64,000 nucleotides of DNA, from contig CAZGSR010000002.1 in assembly GCA_964528645.1 (NCBI GenBank), forward strand, positions 1 through 64,000, read 5' to 3'. The DNA is from UBA5734 sp964528645. GTDB lineage: Bacteria; Bacillota; Clostridia; Saccharofermentanales; UBA5734. The notes beneath the pieces are model-generated. The model saw nothing but the letters and a program-made list of their open reading frames with translations, had not been told where the DNA came from and searched no databases. The translations under genes were made by a program, and so were the position numbers. Of this stretch, positions 1 to 8,349 are shown piece after piece (positions within the stretch are counted from its first letter, which is position 1; each line of letters starts with the position of its first letter).

Positions 1-65
1 AGGAATTTCAAGTTTCTAAAAGCGTTTAGTGTAACTTTTATGCAAAGTTAAGGTACATACTGGTC

Positions 66-761
66 TTGACGAGCTATTATCCTGCGACGACCGGTACGGT
101 GACAGCAGCGGTCGATGCGACGTCCCTGGATCCCCCTGATCCAGATGATGAGCAGCCGGACGATTCATCCTCCAACGGCCCGGAGCAGGATGATCCTCCG
201 TCTGACGATCCGCCCGTTGATGATCCGGAAGATGAAGCAGATCTGGCAACGTCCCCATCATCGAACCGTATGCCCGCAAAACGTGATCCGATCACGATCC
301 TGCATTCCGCAACCAGTGTGCGCACCGAGGATCTCAGTTACTTCGCCGCGATCCCCGAACAATGGATGGCCGATGTCACCTATGTCGAGTTCTGGCTCGA
401 CGCCGCCCCCGTGAGCGATGATCCTGATCAGAAAGCTGCTGTGGCCCAGGCGGAGGCTGCTGTGCAGGCTGCTGGCTACACGCTCTATGACACCTGTTCG
501 GTCTCCCTGATGAGCCGCGTCACTTGGCGTGACCACAGTCAGGTGACCCGTCCGATCGATCCCAGCTGCATCCGGGCCAATATCCCGGTCCTGCTGCCCA
601 TCCCGGCTGAGTTGAGTGAGGTCACTGGCTTAGGCATTGCCTGCATCGATGAGGCCGGTGCCGCGGCTTTCATCGCCAGCGAGCGGGTCACGATCGAGGG
701 GGTCGAGTATCTGAGATTTGAGAACAACAACTTGCCCGCGATCTATGGATTTGTCGGGTGA
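66..761 (+). CDS. Export-type protein fragment with the same C-terminal domain as the next gene
   Basis: About 231 residues from a TTG. An in-frame stop lies at 27-29 and there is no ATG and no signal peptide, so this is either a short protein or, more likely, the 3' part of a longer gene broken or cut near the window edge. Residues 20-60 are a very acidic, Pro/Asp/Ser-rich linker. The last ~150 residues align by eye with the C-terminal domain of the gene at 973-2325: both have an 'I(R/K)xNIPV(L/M)(L/I)PI' stretch, then 'V(E/D)GIEYL(R/Q)FENN', and both end in a 'YG(F/I)V' motif. Function unknown. The start and its completeness are uncertain. Confidence 0.5.
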   Translation: MTSYYPATTGTVTAAVDATSLDPPDPDDEQPDDSSSNGPEQDDPPSDDPPVDDPEDEADLATSPSSNRMPAKRDPITILHSATSVRTEDLSYFAAIPEQWMADVTYVEFWLDAAPVSDDPDQKAAVAQAEAAVQAAGYTLYDTCSVSLMSRVTWRDHSQVTRPIDPSCIRANIPVLLPIPAELSEVTGLGIACIDEAGAAAFIASERVTIEGVEYLRFENNNLPAIYGFVG

Positions 762-972
762 GGGAACGGTATCAGGCGTAAGCATTACACCGTTGTGTGT
801 CAAAAATAATGACATTTAGCAGTTGATTTCGACTGGGCTAATCTTATAGTTGGCTACCAGTTCGTTAAGGAACTTTTCCTCAATCGCCAAAGAATGAACT
901 TGATTGGTTAAATGTAAATAGGTATACTTATACAAGCATATGTCATAAACAAAGTATTCGTTGGAGGCAACC

Positions 973-2325
973 ATGAATCGACGTCCTTTGAAGTTCCTGT
1001 CTCTTGTCATTCTTTCCTTTTTGATGGTGGGAATCCTTCCACTATCCATCTTGCCAGTCTACGCTTTGGATGAACCCTTCGAAAACAGTGGTTTTGAAAG
1101 TGGATTGACGGGCTGGTCATTATCGGATGCAGGTTCGATATCAGTCCAGACCGCTGTGAATATCACAACGGGTGACATCTATGAATGGGATATCATACCT
1201 TATAATAACCTGCACATGGCTCAATTAATCCCCAATACTTCTGTCAATGAGACCCAAATGTATGAAGATTTACTAATGAATGATGCGTCTATCAACTATA
1301 TTGAATCGAATTATAACATCACAAACACAGCCTATATATTCAAAGATATTGACATGGCTGCAAATCAGAGCTTTAGCATGGCTTGGCATTATCTGGCCAC
1401 AGACTATGATCCCTTCAATGATGCATCTTTTTGCTCCTTCGTTAAAGTAGACGATGAAACGGCGCTTCCCATTATCACTACATCCAATTCTGTTTTGTCT
1501 CAGGTTTCTTTGCTGGGCGCAACAGTGGCTTCCATGGCCAATTACACAACGGGCGACTATGGCAGTACCGGCTGGCAAACTGTCAGTTTCAAGGCAACCC
1601 AGGCAGGAACCTATCGCATTGGATTCGCAGTTTTCAATGAAGATGATACGGCCCTCAGCCCATATCTTTTTGTCGATGATAAGGTAGGGACAACGTTTAA
1701 AAATGACGAACCCTTTGGCGCTGTTGATCCAGATGAAGATGCACCCGAACCGCCTGGTGAAGTTATTGATGAAGAAGAAGAGCCGGTCAAAAAGTCAAAA
1801 GCTCCTGGACGCCATGAAGTCGTTACCTTGCTGACGAATCCTCTTGATCCCAGTGGTGTCAGAACCGTTAACTTGAATTATTACCTTGCATCACCAGAAA
1901 TCTGGCATACGGATGTGAAAAATTTGACAGTCTGGCTGGAAACAGAAATTTTTGATCTAGCAATGGCTCAGAAAAAGGCTAAGCTAACTGCGGGATTGAT
2001 GTTATTGCGCGACTACAACATCCGCCTAATGATGAAGATCGTTTATAAAGATGGTCGAGTTGAAGTGAAGGAAGTTGATAACGCTGATATCAAACGCAAT
2101 ATCCCAGTCATGATTCCGATTGGTGATTGGGCTTCGATTCCTGACTTAGGTGTTGTGTACATCGACACGAACGGCAATACAGCCAATCTACCAGTCAATC
2201 GGGTCACGATGGATGGGATAGAATACCTGCAGTTCGAGAACAATCACTTTTCGGAATACGGCATCGTTTCAGGTGCCAAAGAGGTCACCCCGACCATGGT
2301 GCCAGGCGCCCAGAGGGGAAATTAG
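973..2325 (+). CDS. Secreted protein: signal peptide, jelly-roll-like domain, acidic linker, conserved C-terminal domain
   Basis: 450 residues. I chose the ATG at 973 over a TTG at 961 because GGAGG at 963-967 sits just before it. Residues 1-34 are a classical signal peptide (basic start, hydrophobic core, small residues before the Ala-Leu-Asp junction). The next ~215 residues start 'NSGFESGLTGWSLSDAG' and resemble carbohydrate-binding-type jelly-roll modules (inference from pattern). An acidic linker (about residues 250-275) leads to a ~150-residue C-terminal domain shared with the gene just upstream. This suggests an exported protein with a ligand-binding module and a second, unrecognised domain. 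The DNA is AT-richer than the rest of the window, which fits accessory origin. Confidence 0.75.
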   Translation: MNRRPLKFLSLVILSFLMVGILPLSILPVYALDEPFENSGFESGLTGWSLSDAGSISVQTAVNITTGDIYEWDIIPYNNLHMAQLIPNTSVNETQMYEDLLMNDASINYIESNYNITNTAYIFKDIDMAANQSFSMAWHYLATDYDPFNDASFCSFVKVDDETALPIITTSNSVLSQVSLLGATVASMANYTTGDYGSTGWQTVSFKATQAGTYRIGFAVFNEDDTALSPYLFVDDKVGTTFKNDEPFGAVDPDEDAPEPPGEVIDEEEEPVKKSKAPGRHEVVTLLTNPLDPSGVRTVNLNYYLASPEIWHTDVKNLTVWLETEIFDLAMAQKKAKLTAGLMLLRDYNIRLMMKIVYKDGRVEVKEVDNADIKRNIPVMIPIGDWASIPDLGVVYIDTNGNTANLPVNRVTMDGIEYLQFENNHFSEYGIVSGAKEVTPTMVPGAQRGN

Positions 2326-2339
2326 ATGATGAAGGAAAG

Positions 2340-2409
2340 CAAGTGCCTGGGAGAGTAAGGTTGCGGAGGTCAGGTCAAGAAATTTCCGGAGGAATGACCT
2401 GGGGGCACC
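2340..2409. repeat. Degenerate copy of the 89-bp palindromic repeat (family A)
   Basis: The right half (2371-2409) matches the family A end: 'AATTTCCGGAG' followed by 'TGACCTGG' and 'GGCACC'. The left half is poorly preserved. It follows directly on the stop of the secreted-protein gene, like the other copies, which also sit at gene 3' ends. Confidence 0.45.
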
Positions 2410-2503
2410 ATACAAGGAAACAAAGAAATTAAACTTACCAAGCATCTTTGATATAGTAGATTGGAAGAGTATTCATTTTTGTTATTCAAGAGACTGGGAG
2501 TGC

Positions 2504-2767
2504 TTGGATGCCAAACATGAGAGCCGTATCATCAACATTTCGCAGAAACGTCAAATTACATTGCCACTCAAATACTATCAGGCGTTAGGATTGGGTGATC
2601 AGGTTGAATGTTCATTCAAAGATGGCGCAATCATCATCCGCCCGATCTCCAGAGATGGCAGTGAGATTTCGGTTGAAATCCTGCAAGACCTTGTCGCCCA
2701 AGGATTGTCAGGTGATGAACTGATCGCCAAGTTCACACAACAGAGTCAAAGATCAAAACAGCGATAG
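2504..2767 (+). CDS. AbrB/SpoVT-type DNA-binding protein, possibly an antitoxin
   Basis: 87 residues from a TTG with GGGAG about 8 bases upstream; no in-frame ATG exists near the start. Residues 6-50 have the swapped-hairpin AbrB/MazE pattern ('INISQKRQITLPLKYYQALGLG', split here by description: a beta strand, 'QITLP', then a helix ending at 'ALGLGD'), followed by 'VECSFKDGAIIIRP'. The C-terminal tail is charged and Gln/Lys-rich. Known roles of the family are DNA binding as transition-state regulators or antitoxins. Only a ~20-codon reading frame follows at 2774 before a repeat, so if a toxin gene was once present it has gone. Confidence 0.7.
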   Translation: MDAKHESRIINISQKRQITLPLKYYQALGLGDQVECSFKDGAIIIRPISRDGSEISVEILQDLVAQGLSGDELIAKFTQQSQRSKQR

Positions 2768-2810
2768 GTCAGATGCTAAAAGATGCAGATGATCTGGCCA
2801 TTGGCGAGAG

Positions 2811-2899
2811 GGTGCCACGTCGCCGCACCGGAAATTGATCACAATCCCAGCCATTTTCCGTACCGTACCGACTCATTTCCGCTCAGGTGATTTGGCACC
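2811..2899. repeat. 89-bp palindromic repeat, family A copy 1
   Basis: Starts 'GGTGCCACG' and ends 'TTTGGCACC', with internal 'GGAAATTGATCA'. Same length and ends as the copies at 3486-3574 and 4596-4684, but more diverged internally. It lies between the AbrB-like gene and the next ribosome-binding site. Confidence 0.7.
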
Positions 2900-2918
2900 G
2901 CTTCCGGGGAGGAGACAG

Positions 2919-3512
2919 ATGGACCCTGCAAAAATGCTTTATACCAGTGAAAGGGTGAAGTGGCGGGAATGGCTGGCTGAGAATTTCGAACACGAAAAGG
3001 AAATCTGGTTCGAATTTCCCAAGAAAGCGTCAGGCGAGCCAGGCCTTTCCTATAACGACGCTGTGGAAGAGGCACTCTGTTTCGGCTGGATCGATAGCAC
3101 TATCAAGGAATTGGATTCATTACACCGAGTGCAGCGGTTTTCGCCCAGAAGAAAGGGCAGTGGATATTCCAGGGCCAATATTGAACGGCTGCTATGGCTT
3201 GAAAGACAGGGGTTGATTCACCCGGAAGTCAGAGAGACCCTTCTCGATGTCATCAGAGCACCCTACGAATTTCCTGCTGACATTCTCGAGGCCATCAGGC
3301 GTGAAAAAACGGCCTGGGAGAACTATGAAAAGTTTCCGGAAGCCTACAAAAGGATCCGGATTGCCTATATTGATGCAGCAAGGAAGCGTCCTCTTGAGTT
3401 CAAAAAACGTCTGGAGAACTTTATCCGGAAAACAAAGGAAAATAAACTGATTGGATATGGCGGAATCGACAAATACTATTCGGAGGGTGCCACGACACAG
3501 GACCGGCAATAA
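2919..3512 (+). CDS. YdeI/OmpD-associated family protein
   Basis: 197 residues. The ATG at 2919 is chosen because GGGGAGGAG lies at 2907-2914; longer readings run back into repeat copy 1. The family pattern is clear: 'REWLAENFEHEKEIWFEFPKK', then 'SYNDAVEEALCFGWIDS' (residues ~45-62), 'RFSPRRKGSGYSRANIERL', and a helical C-terminal region. This family has no firmly established biochemical activity, although members have been annotated as bacteriocin-protection or stress proteins. The last nine residues (starting 'EGATTQ') and the stop codon are encoded by repeat copy 2 at 3486, so repeat insertion appears to have replaced the original C-terminus. Confidence 0.8.
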   Translation: MDPAKMLYTSERVKWREWLAENFEHEKEIWFEFPKKASGEPGLSYNDAVEEALCFGWIDSTIKELDSLHRVQRFSPRRKGSGYSRANIERLLWLERQGLIHPEVRETLLDVIRAPYEFPADILEAIRREKTAWENYEKFPEAYKRIRIAYIDAARKRPLEFKKRLENFIRKTKENKLIGYGGIDKYYSEGATTQDRQ

Positions 3513-3574
3513 GTCGGGAAGGTGCGGCATATGGCTAGGGTGGTGGTCAATTTCCGGAGCGGTGACCTGGCACC
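3486..3574. repeat. 89-bp palindromic repeat, family A copy 2
   Basis: Begins 'GGTGCCACGACAC' and ends 'GGTGACCTGGCACC', with inner 'AAGTCGGGAA' and 'GTCAATTTCCGGAGC'. It is close in sequence to the copy at 4596-4684 and of equal length. It supplies the 3' end and stop of the upstream gene. A 60-codon frame starting inside it at 3522 is not considered real. Confidence 0.8.
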
Positions 3575-3775
3575 TCTATCCCCATTCGAATTTTCTGGAG
3601 GTTTGAGGGTGAAACGGATCAATTTACACTTGGCAAATGTCAGTTGGTTTGATAGAACGTATATGCAGGCTATTCCTTCATCTTATTTGAATTTTGCTTT
3701 ATGACTGTGACAAAACCAGTAAGTGTCAAGATCACCTAAAGCGATCGAGACTAGAAGCAGAACAGAGGAAGATGA

Positions 3776-4321
3776 ATGGAACAAAAAAAGAGTAGGGCTG
3801 AAAACTATTTTGATCGGATCAAAAAATTACTTAGCTCAGGCATAATCGAAACTCCACCAAATTTAGACAAACGATTTTTCAGAGTCAGGATCAACCAAAA
3901 TCGAGAAATTCTTGGCTGGGATTTAATTCAGACTGATTTTCAATTCTCAACTCTTTCTGATCAGTCTGGGGCAAAGTTGAAAGCGACTGAAAATGTTGGA
4001 TGTCATCAGTCTGGCGACAATTTAACTTGGCAATCTTTTTCGTTTCATTTCCATCCAGCTCCTGATTCCCATTTGAGACCCTATCGATTTGATAAAGAAA
4101 TCAATCAAGAACCCCATGCCAATGCTGACTTTTCTGATCAGAGTAGGAACCATTTTTCTCAATCCGATCTTCAAATCAGATTTGATGACATGAATCTATA
4201 TTTGGCACTTCGTCTAGGCCAATACTACCAAAAATTTGGTTTGTATCCACTTGAAAATCATTCCGCAAAGGATTACAACCAGCTGCTCAACAAAAACAGG
4301 CAAGAAATATTTGGAAATTAA
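3776..4321 (+). CDS. Unrecognised protein, AT-rich gene
   Basis: 181 residues from an ATG preceded by AGAGGAAG. I do not recognise the family. The N-terminus is basic and helical ('RAENYFDRIKKLL'), followed by strand-like 'FFRVRINQNREILGWDLIQ', then a His-rich stretch near residues 88-115 ('SFHFHPAPDSH' and 'PHANADF'). The composition is clearly more AT-rich than neighbouring genes, suggesting transfer. It converges on, and overlaps by four bases, a small gene on the other strand. The His-rich stretch faintly recalls TumE-type toxins (DUF6516), but this is too weak for a call. Confidence 0.6.
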   Translation: MEQKKSRAENYFDRIKKLLSSGIIETPPNLDKRFFRVRINQNREILGWDLIQTDFQFSTLSDQSGAKLKATENVGCHQSGDNLTWQSFSFHFHPAPDSHLRPYRFDKEINQEPHANADFSDQSRNHFSQSDLQIRFDDMNLYLALRLGQYYQKFGLYPLENHSAKDYNQLLNKNRQEIFGN

Positions 4322-4545
4322 AAATGTCTCTGCCGAGCCAGATTGTCAGATCCAATAACAGCAGATAATTGAGCGATTTCATCCGTTGTTGCATGCATAT
4401 ACTGTTGATAGAGATCACTGGACAAATAGTGATACTTCTGCTGATATGCTTTCAGTTGGGATTTCGAAAACGAGGGCTCGTCAACAACTTCAATAAAGTC
4501 AGAATAATGCTTGAGATCATCTAACAATAGATTCGCCACTGACAT
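4318..4545 (-). CDS. Small hypothetical helical protein
   Basis: 75 residues from the ATG at 4545; a GTG one codon earlier is also possible, and the G-rich site next to it is unusually close. Predicted mostly alpha-helical, charged and Tyr-rich ('LKHYSDFIEVVDE', 'KAYQQKYHYLSSDLYQQY'). No family recognised. It converges with and overlaps the end of the unknown gene at 3776-4321, and the two share an AT-rich composition, so they may have arrived together. Confidence 0.5.
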   Translation of the reverse strand: MSVANLLLDDLKHYSDFIEVVDEPSFSKSQLKAYQQKYHYLSSDLYQQYMHATTDEIAQLSAVIGSDNLARQRHF

Positions 4546-4595
4546 CACCCCCCTGTTTGGTCATTATAACGCTGCCAAGTCAGAATTGGAACACG

Positions 4596-4684
4596 GGTGC
4601 CACGACACCCGAGCGGAAATTAGTCGGGAAAGTGCGGCGAACGGCGCGTGTGCTGATCAATTTCCGGTGCGGTGACCTGGCGCC
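4596..4684. repeat. 89-bp palindromic repeat, family A copy 3
   Basis: Begins 'GGTGCCACGACACC' and ends 'GGTGACCTGGCGCC', with 'TAGTCGGGAAAGTGCGGCG' inside. It overlaps the last ~9 codons and the stop of the methyltransferase on the minus strand, again placing a copy exactly at a gene 3' end. Confidence 0.8.
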
Positions 4685-5262
4685 AAAACCACGCAGTAAA
4701 AATTGGGCCCGAGATCGAATTGCTCTATGAGGGTGAAATGATGCGCTGCCAGAAGGGTGGTGACCTCGTCCACACCGAGACGGGAGTTGATGGGCGGGCC
4801 AAATGGTGTGGCGGAGCGGTGGAATTCGATCACAGCGAGGCGACCGGCAGGTTTGAGCAGGCGGCGAATTTCAGTGATGAAGGATTCCTTGTCCGGAATT
4901 TCGTGCAGGACCGTGGCAACCAGCGCGAGATCGACCGCATGATCCGGGGCAGGCAGCAGTTCATCCACGACCAGGCGCAGCTCGATATTGCCTAAACCTG
5001 CTGCAACCGCCTTGGCTTCGATCGTTTCCAACATTCGAGGATTGATGTCGAGGGCATATACGGTCTGCGAACTCATTTGTGCAGCTGCCAGGGTGAACAG
5101 TCCGCTGCCAGCGCCAATATCGCACAGCACATCCGCACGGCCGAAGTTCAGCCGTTCCAGTGTTCCAGTGGGGTTCAGTTCCCGCACGCGTTCCGGTCGC
5201 TCCAGCTTTTCCGGCGAATGCTGGTGCACAGGATGATGCTGATGATTATCGGATGTATCCAT
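4657..5262 (-). CDS. Class I SAM-dependent methyltransferase
   Basis: 201 residues from the ATG at 5262, preceded by GAGG nine bases upstream; a TTG at 5286 would extend it into the preceding gene. The N-terminus is His-rich. SAM-binding motif I is 'VLCDIGAGSGLFTLAAA' (about residues 45-60), the acidic motif II end is 'VYALDINPRMLE', and 'LALVATVLHEIPD' and 'LLKPAGRLAVIEFH' are motifs III-IV. Substrate unknown. The last residues (from about 'LAPGHRTGN') are encoded by repeat copy 3. It probably forms a two-gene unit with the upstream pRiA4b-type gene. A decayed fragment of this same pair lies at 11902-12090. Confidence 0.85.
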   Translation of the reverse strand: MDTSDNHQHHPVHQHSPEKLERPERVRELNPTGTLERLNFGRADVLCDIGAGSGLFTLAAAQMSSQTVYALDINPRMLETIEAKAVAAGLGNIELRLVVDELLPAPDHAVDLALVATVLHEIPDKESFITEIRRLLKPAGRLAVIEFHRSATPFGPPINSRLGVDEVTTLLAAHHFTLIEQFDLGPNFYCVVLAPGHRTGN

Positions 5263-5273
5263 GGCGGTTTTCC

Positions 5274-6380
5274 TCACGTCAGACAATGAATGACCTGGGG
5301 GCGTTGGGCCCAGTCACTGAGTTCAGGGGTCCAATACCCCGCCCATGTTCGCATGGCTTCATATTCAGGGTGGCCAGGGTTCAGCATGATCGACCGGAAC
5401 TTGACAAATCCCCCCACGCCTCCGACATCTTCCGGGGGCGTTTGGCCGCTGGCTTCGACCAGGCTGGGGGACTCTTTGTCATAATCTTCCAACACTTGAA
5501 CCAGCTGAATGTCATGTTCCCAGTCATCGCCCAAGTCGTAGGTATAGAGGATCTGGCTGTACGCAGGCAAATACTCCTCCAACGCATGCCCTTCCATCAG
5601 CACGGCTTTCTCATCGTACTCCAGGCACTGAGCATCGGGAACGATTCGGGCGACAGGCTGGTCTTTTTCACCTGCATGGATGGCAAAATCATAAAGGTGA
5701 TAATCTTTCCAGGCAAAGACCCTTTGCAGCACGGCATGCAGCCGTTCAAAGCTCATGTTGGCAGGGACAATGATTCGCCGCTCTGCCTTGTAGACATCCA
5801 GATCGAGTGTAACCAGCAATTCAAAAGCACGGTACTTGTAAGCAGGCTTTCCTGTGAGCTCGGCCAATGCATCAACCATGGCCTGGTAGGGCATGAATTC
5901 CCCGCTGGCATTTTTGGCGTAATTGACATAATGATAGTTCACGTCGGTGCCCACCGTATCACTGTACATTTTTTCCACACCGTTGTATTGCCTGCCAATG
6001 TGAAAACAACACTCCAGCCCGGCTTTTGTCACCCAGGATGCCGTTTGTCGATTAGTGTTTCTCGCCCATTCAAACTCGCCCGCCAATCGCATATATTCTT
6101 CAACAACCTCAGGATTGATGTTGATGAACAACAAAGCATTGGCAATGGCTTTTTTCACCATCTCTTCCAGCTTCTTCAAATCTTTCTTTTTTACCTGGTA
6201 AATGGCAACGGTGAATCTCGTCGCGTGATTCACCAGAACAAGCAAATCTTCCGTGCGATGATTGGACCACACCGTTGTCCAGTTGGCAGTCCAGGAAAAA
6301 ATGGGTTGGTCATTCACGGGAGCAGCTGGAGCTGAAACGCCCACTGCATCGACGAGCTTCTTGGTCATTGCGATTTTCAT
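5274..6380 (-). CDS. DUF6933-like plus pRiA4b ORF-3-like two-domain protein
   Basis: 368 residues from the ATG at 6380, with GGGGGAA upstream. The N-terminal half (residues ~1-160) starts 'MKIAMTKKLVDAVGV' and has 'FSWTANWTTVW', 'LVNHATRFTV' and 'LLFININPEVVEEY', as in the DUF6933 domain. The C-terminal half matches the plasmid pRiA4b ORF-3 family: 'SFERLHAVLQRVFAWKDYHLYDF', then 'FLYTYDLGDDWEHDI'-like text ('ILYTYDLGDDWEHDIQL') and 'PPEDVGG'. That family is common beside mobile elements and has no proven activity. It is placed just before the methyltransferase gene, with nearly touching ends, suggesting co-transcription. A relic of its N-terminus is at 12090. Confidence 0.85.
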   Translation of the reverse strand: MKIAMTKKLVDAVGVSAPAAPVNDQPIFSWTANWTTVWSNHRTEDLLVLVNHATRFTVAIYQVKKKDLKKLEEMVKKAIANALLFININPEVVEEYMRLAGEFEWARNTNRQTASWVTKAGLECCFHIGRQYNGVEKMYSDTVGTDVNYHYVNYAKNASGEFMPYQAMVDALAELTGKPAYKYRAFELLVTLDLDVYKAERRIIVPANMSFERLHAVLQRVFAWKDYHLYDFAIHAGEKDQPVARIVPDAQCLEYDEKAVLMEGHALEEYLPAYSQILYTYDLGDDWEHDIQLVQVLEDYDKESPSLVEASGQTPPEDVGGVGGFVKFRSIMLNPGHPEYEAMRTWAGYWTPELSDWAQRPQVIHCLT

Positions 6381-6840
6381 GGCAGATTCCCCCTTTTTTT
6401 AGCCAGCCTGCATTTGATCATACTCCGCGCAAACAGGTCATCTGTCACCTGTGCTTCAGCCTTTTCCCAGCCCTGCCAGGATCAGCAGGGCGGCCAGGAT
6501 CGAGTTGACCGGCCCAAGCACCAGGCGCGGATGTATTAACCATAGTTTATCACGTTGGGCGCAGAGGGGCTTGTTTGGTCAGACCGTTAGACGCGGTACT
6601 TGCTGCAACCCATCCATTCCGACTGGCATCTTCACTTTCCCTATGCAAACTGGCCTTATCAAATCAAGCGATTACACCTATTTTGATAAGGCCAGTTTGC
6701 ATAGGGATCATCTGCGCCATCACCGACGCCAAGTAGATCAAGGACCGCTTCGACCGCGACCCATGTAGGATTTTTCATCATCAGCCTGGTCGTTTGAGAA
6801 GACACAGTCAATTGATGGGAAATGGCATGGAACGCATGAC
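6381..6840. other. Intergenic stretch with one hairpin repeat
   Basis: About 460 bases between the start of the pRiA4b-type gene and the terminator of the gntP gene. It contains the 68-bp hairpin repeat at 6639-6706. No convincing coding frame was found; a 90-codon frame on the minus strand crosses both the hairpin and the terminator and is rejected. Confidence 0.6.
6639..6706. repeat. 68-bp hairpin repeat, family B copy 1
   Basis: Perfect 25-bp inverted repeat (6639-6663 with 6682-6706) around an 18-base loop. The arms carry 'CAAACTGGCCTTATCAAA' and its complement. Further copies lie at 11831-11898, 12620-12687 and 20522-20589. Confidence 0.9.
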
Positions 6841-6887
6841 AAAAGGGGTTGTCGCAAACCCATTCGGTTTGGGACAGCCCCCCTTTT
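6841..6887 (-). terminator. Intrinsic terminator after gntP
   Basis: Arms 6841-6860 and 6866-6887 pair almost fully (AAAAGGGG...CCCCTTTT with 'GCAAACC'/'GGTTTG' at the apex) around a five-base loop. It lies 37 bases past the stop of the GntP permease gene and closes the threonate-type operon. Confidence 0.75.
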
Positions 6888-6923
6888 GTCTGACAAGCGT
6901 ATCTGGTTTGGAATGAGCAGGTT

Positions 6924-8321
6924 TTACACAAAGAGTCCGATCAGGAGGATTTCAACAAAACCGACAGCCCAGGCGATGGTGCTGGTGAAGGACCAGACGC
7001 GGATCTGCTCTTTTGTGTCTTCGATTCCGAGCATGCGGTTGACAACCCAGTAATAGCTATCGTTGAAGTAGGAGAAGAACAAGGATCCCATGCTGGCAGC
7101 CAATGCGGCAAAGACCATGTTGCCACTTGCGGCGGCGACGATGGGAGCGGTAATGGAGGCCGAAGTGATCATGGCCACTGTGCCGCTGCCTTGGACGAAA
7201 CGGACGAGCGTTGCGACGATGAAAGGCAGGATGATGATCGGGATCGGGGTTTGTGCAATTTGTTCAGCGATGAAATTGCCTACGCCACTGTCACGCAGAA
7301 CCTGACCCAGTGCACCGCCGGCACCTGTGACAAAGATGATGATACCAGCTGAACGGATGCCTTTTTCCATCTCATGCATGACAACTTTTTTGGGTGTGTG
7401 GAAAGCAAGCATGTAGATGGCTGCAATCAGGCCGAGGCCGACGGCGATAACCGGTGTGCCAATGAATTTCAGAATACTGAAGATGCCTTCTTTCAGGCCC
7501 ATGGCTGCTGTAACCGTATTGACGAGGATCAAGACAATCGGCAGGAGCAGGGGGAAGAAAGAGACGAACGTGCCAGGCAGGTTGTGTCCTTTATCTTCGC
7601 TGGTCAGATCATAGACCGGAGCCTGGTAGGGAGGACGGATCCAGCCTTCGCCATCTTCGTCGGGCAGTTGATAGATCTGTTTGCCCATCCATTTGGCATA
7701 AACAAGGGTAGCCAGAGCCATTGGGATGGCAAGGATGATGCCCCAGAGCAGGAACTGGCCGACATCAACGCCGAAAGTGCCTGCGACGCCCAGCGGGCCC
7801 GGTGTCGGTGGTACCATGGAGTGCGTAATGACCAGGCCGGCGGCCAAAGCGATACCCAGGCCGACGACGGATTTTTTGGTCTGGCGGGCAATTGCCTTGA
7901 CCAGTGGGGACAGGATGACGAATCCGGAGTCACAGAAGATCGGGATCGAGACGATGAAACCCGTCAGGGACAGTGCGATTTCCTCATGCTTTTTGCCAAA
8001 CATTTTCAGGAACGTTCTGGCCATCCGTTCTGCTGCGCCGGAGATTTCAAAGATCTGGCCCATCATGACACCAAAACCAATGATAATGCCGATGCTGCCT
8101 AGCGTTCCACCAAAACCGGATGTAATGCTGGATACGGTCTTGTTGGGATCCATGCCGCCGATCAGGCCGACGGCGACTGCCGCGACAATGAGCGCCAGGA
8201 AGGCATGGACCTTGGTTTTCAAGATCAGAAAGATGAGTAGTGCGATACCAATACCCAGTGCGATCAGCATCTGGGTGCCCGAGATAGCTGGCGCTTCTGC
8301 GGTCATGAACAGAACAGGCAT
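6924..8321 (-). CDS. GntP-family gluconate/sugar-acid:H+ symporter
   Basis: 465 residues from the ATG at 8321, with AGGAGG nine bases upstream; longer readings run into the PdxA-like gene. It is strongly hydrophobic with about 12-14 membrane segments. Typical family text includes 'GFGGTLGSIGIIIGFGVMMG', 'IPIFCDSGFVILSPL', 'HSMVPPTPGPLGVA' and 'GSGTVAMITSASI' (each given as separate short motifs). GntP members import gluconate and related acid sugars with protons. As the last gene of the operon containing a DUF1537 kinase and PdxA2, its substrate is probably a four-carbon acid such as D-threonate or D-erythronate (inference from context). Confidence 0.9.
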   Translation of the reverse strand: MPVLFMTAEAPAISGTQMLIALGIGIALLIFLILKTKVHAFLALIVAAVAVGLIGGMDPNKTVSSITSGFGGTLGSIGIIIGFGVMMGQIFEISGAAERMARTFLKMFGKKHEEIALSLTGFIVSIPIFCDSGFVILSPLVKAIARQTKKSVVGLGIALAAGLVITHSMVPPTPGPLGVAGTFGVDVGQFLLWGIILAIPMALATLVYAKWMGKQIYQLPDEDGEGWIRPPYQAPVYDLTSEDKGHNLPGTFVSFFPLLLPIVLILVNTVTAAMGLKEGIFSILKFIGTPVIAVGLGLIAAIYMLAFHTPKKVVMHEMEKGIRSAGIIIFVTGAGGALGQVLRDSGVGNFIAEQIAQTPIPIIILPFIVATLVRFVQGSGTVAMITSASITAPIVAAASGNMVFAALAASMGSLFFSYFNDSYYWVVNRMLGIEDTKEQIRVWSFTSTIAWAVGFVEILLIGLFV

Positions 8322-8349
8322 AGACAGAATCCTCCTATGGAAAAATATT

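Noticed and set aside
3522..3704. 60-codon plus-strand frame after the YdeI-like gene
   Set aside because: It begins inside family A repeat copy 2, has no ribosome site tied to its start and no recognisable protein features.
6659..6931. 90-codon minus-strand frame
   Set aside because: It is read through the gntP terminator and the hairpin repeat; the translation has no family features.
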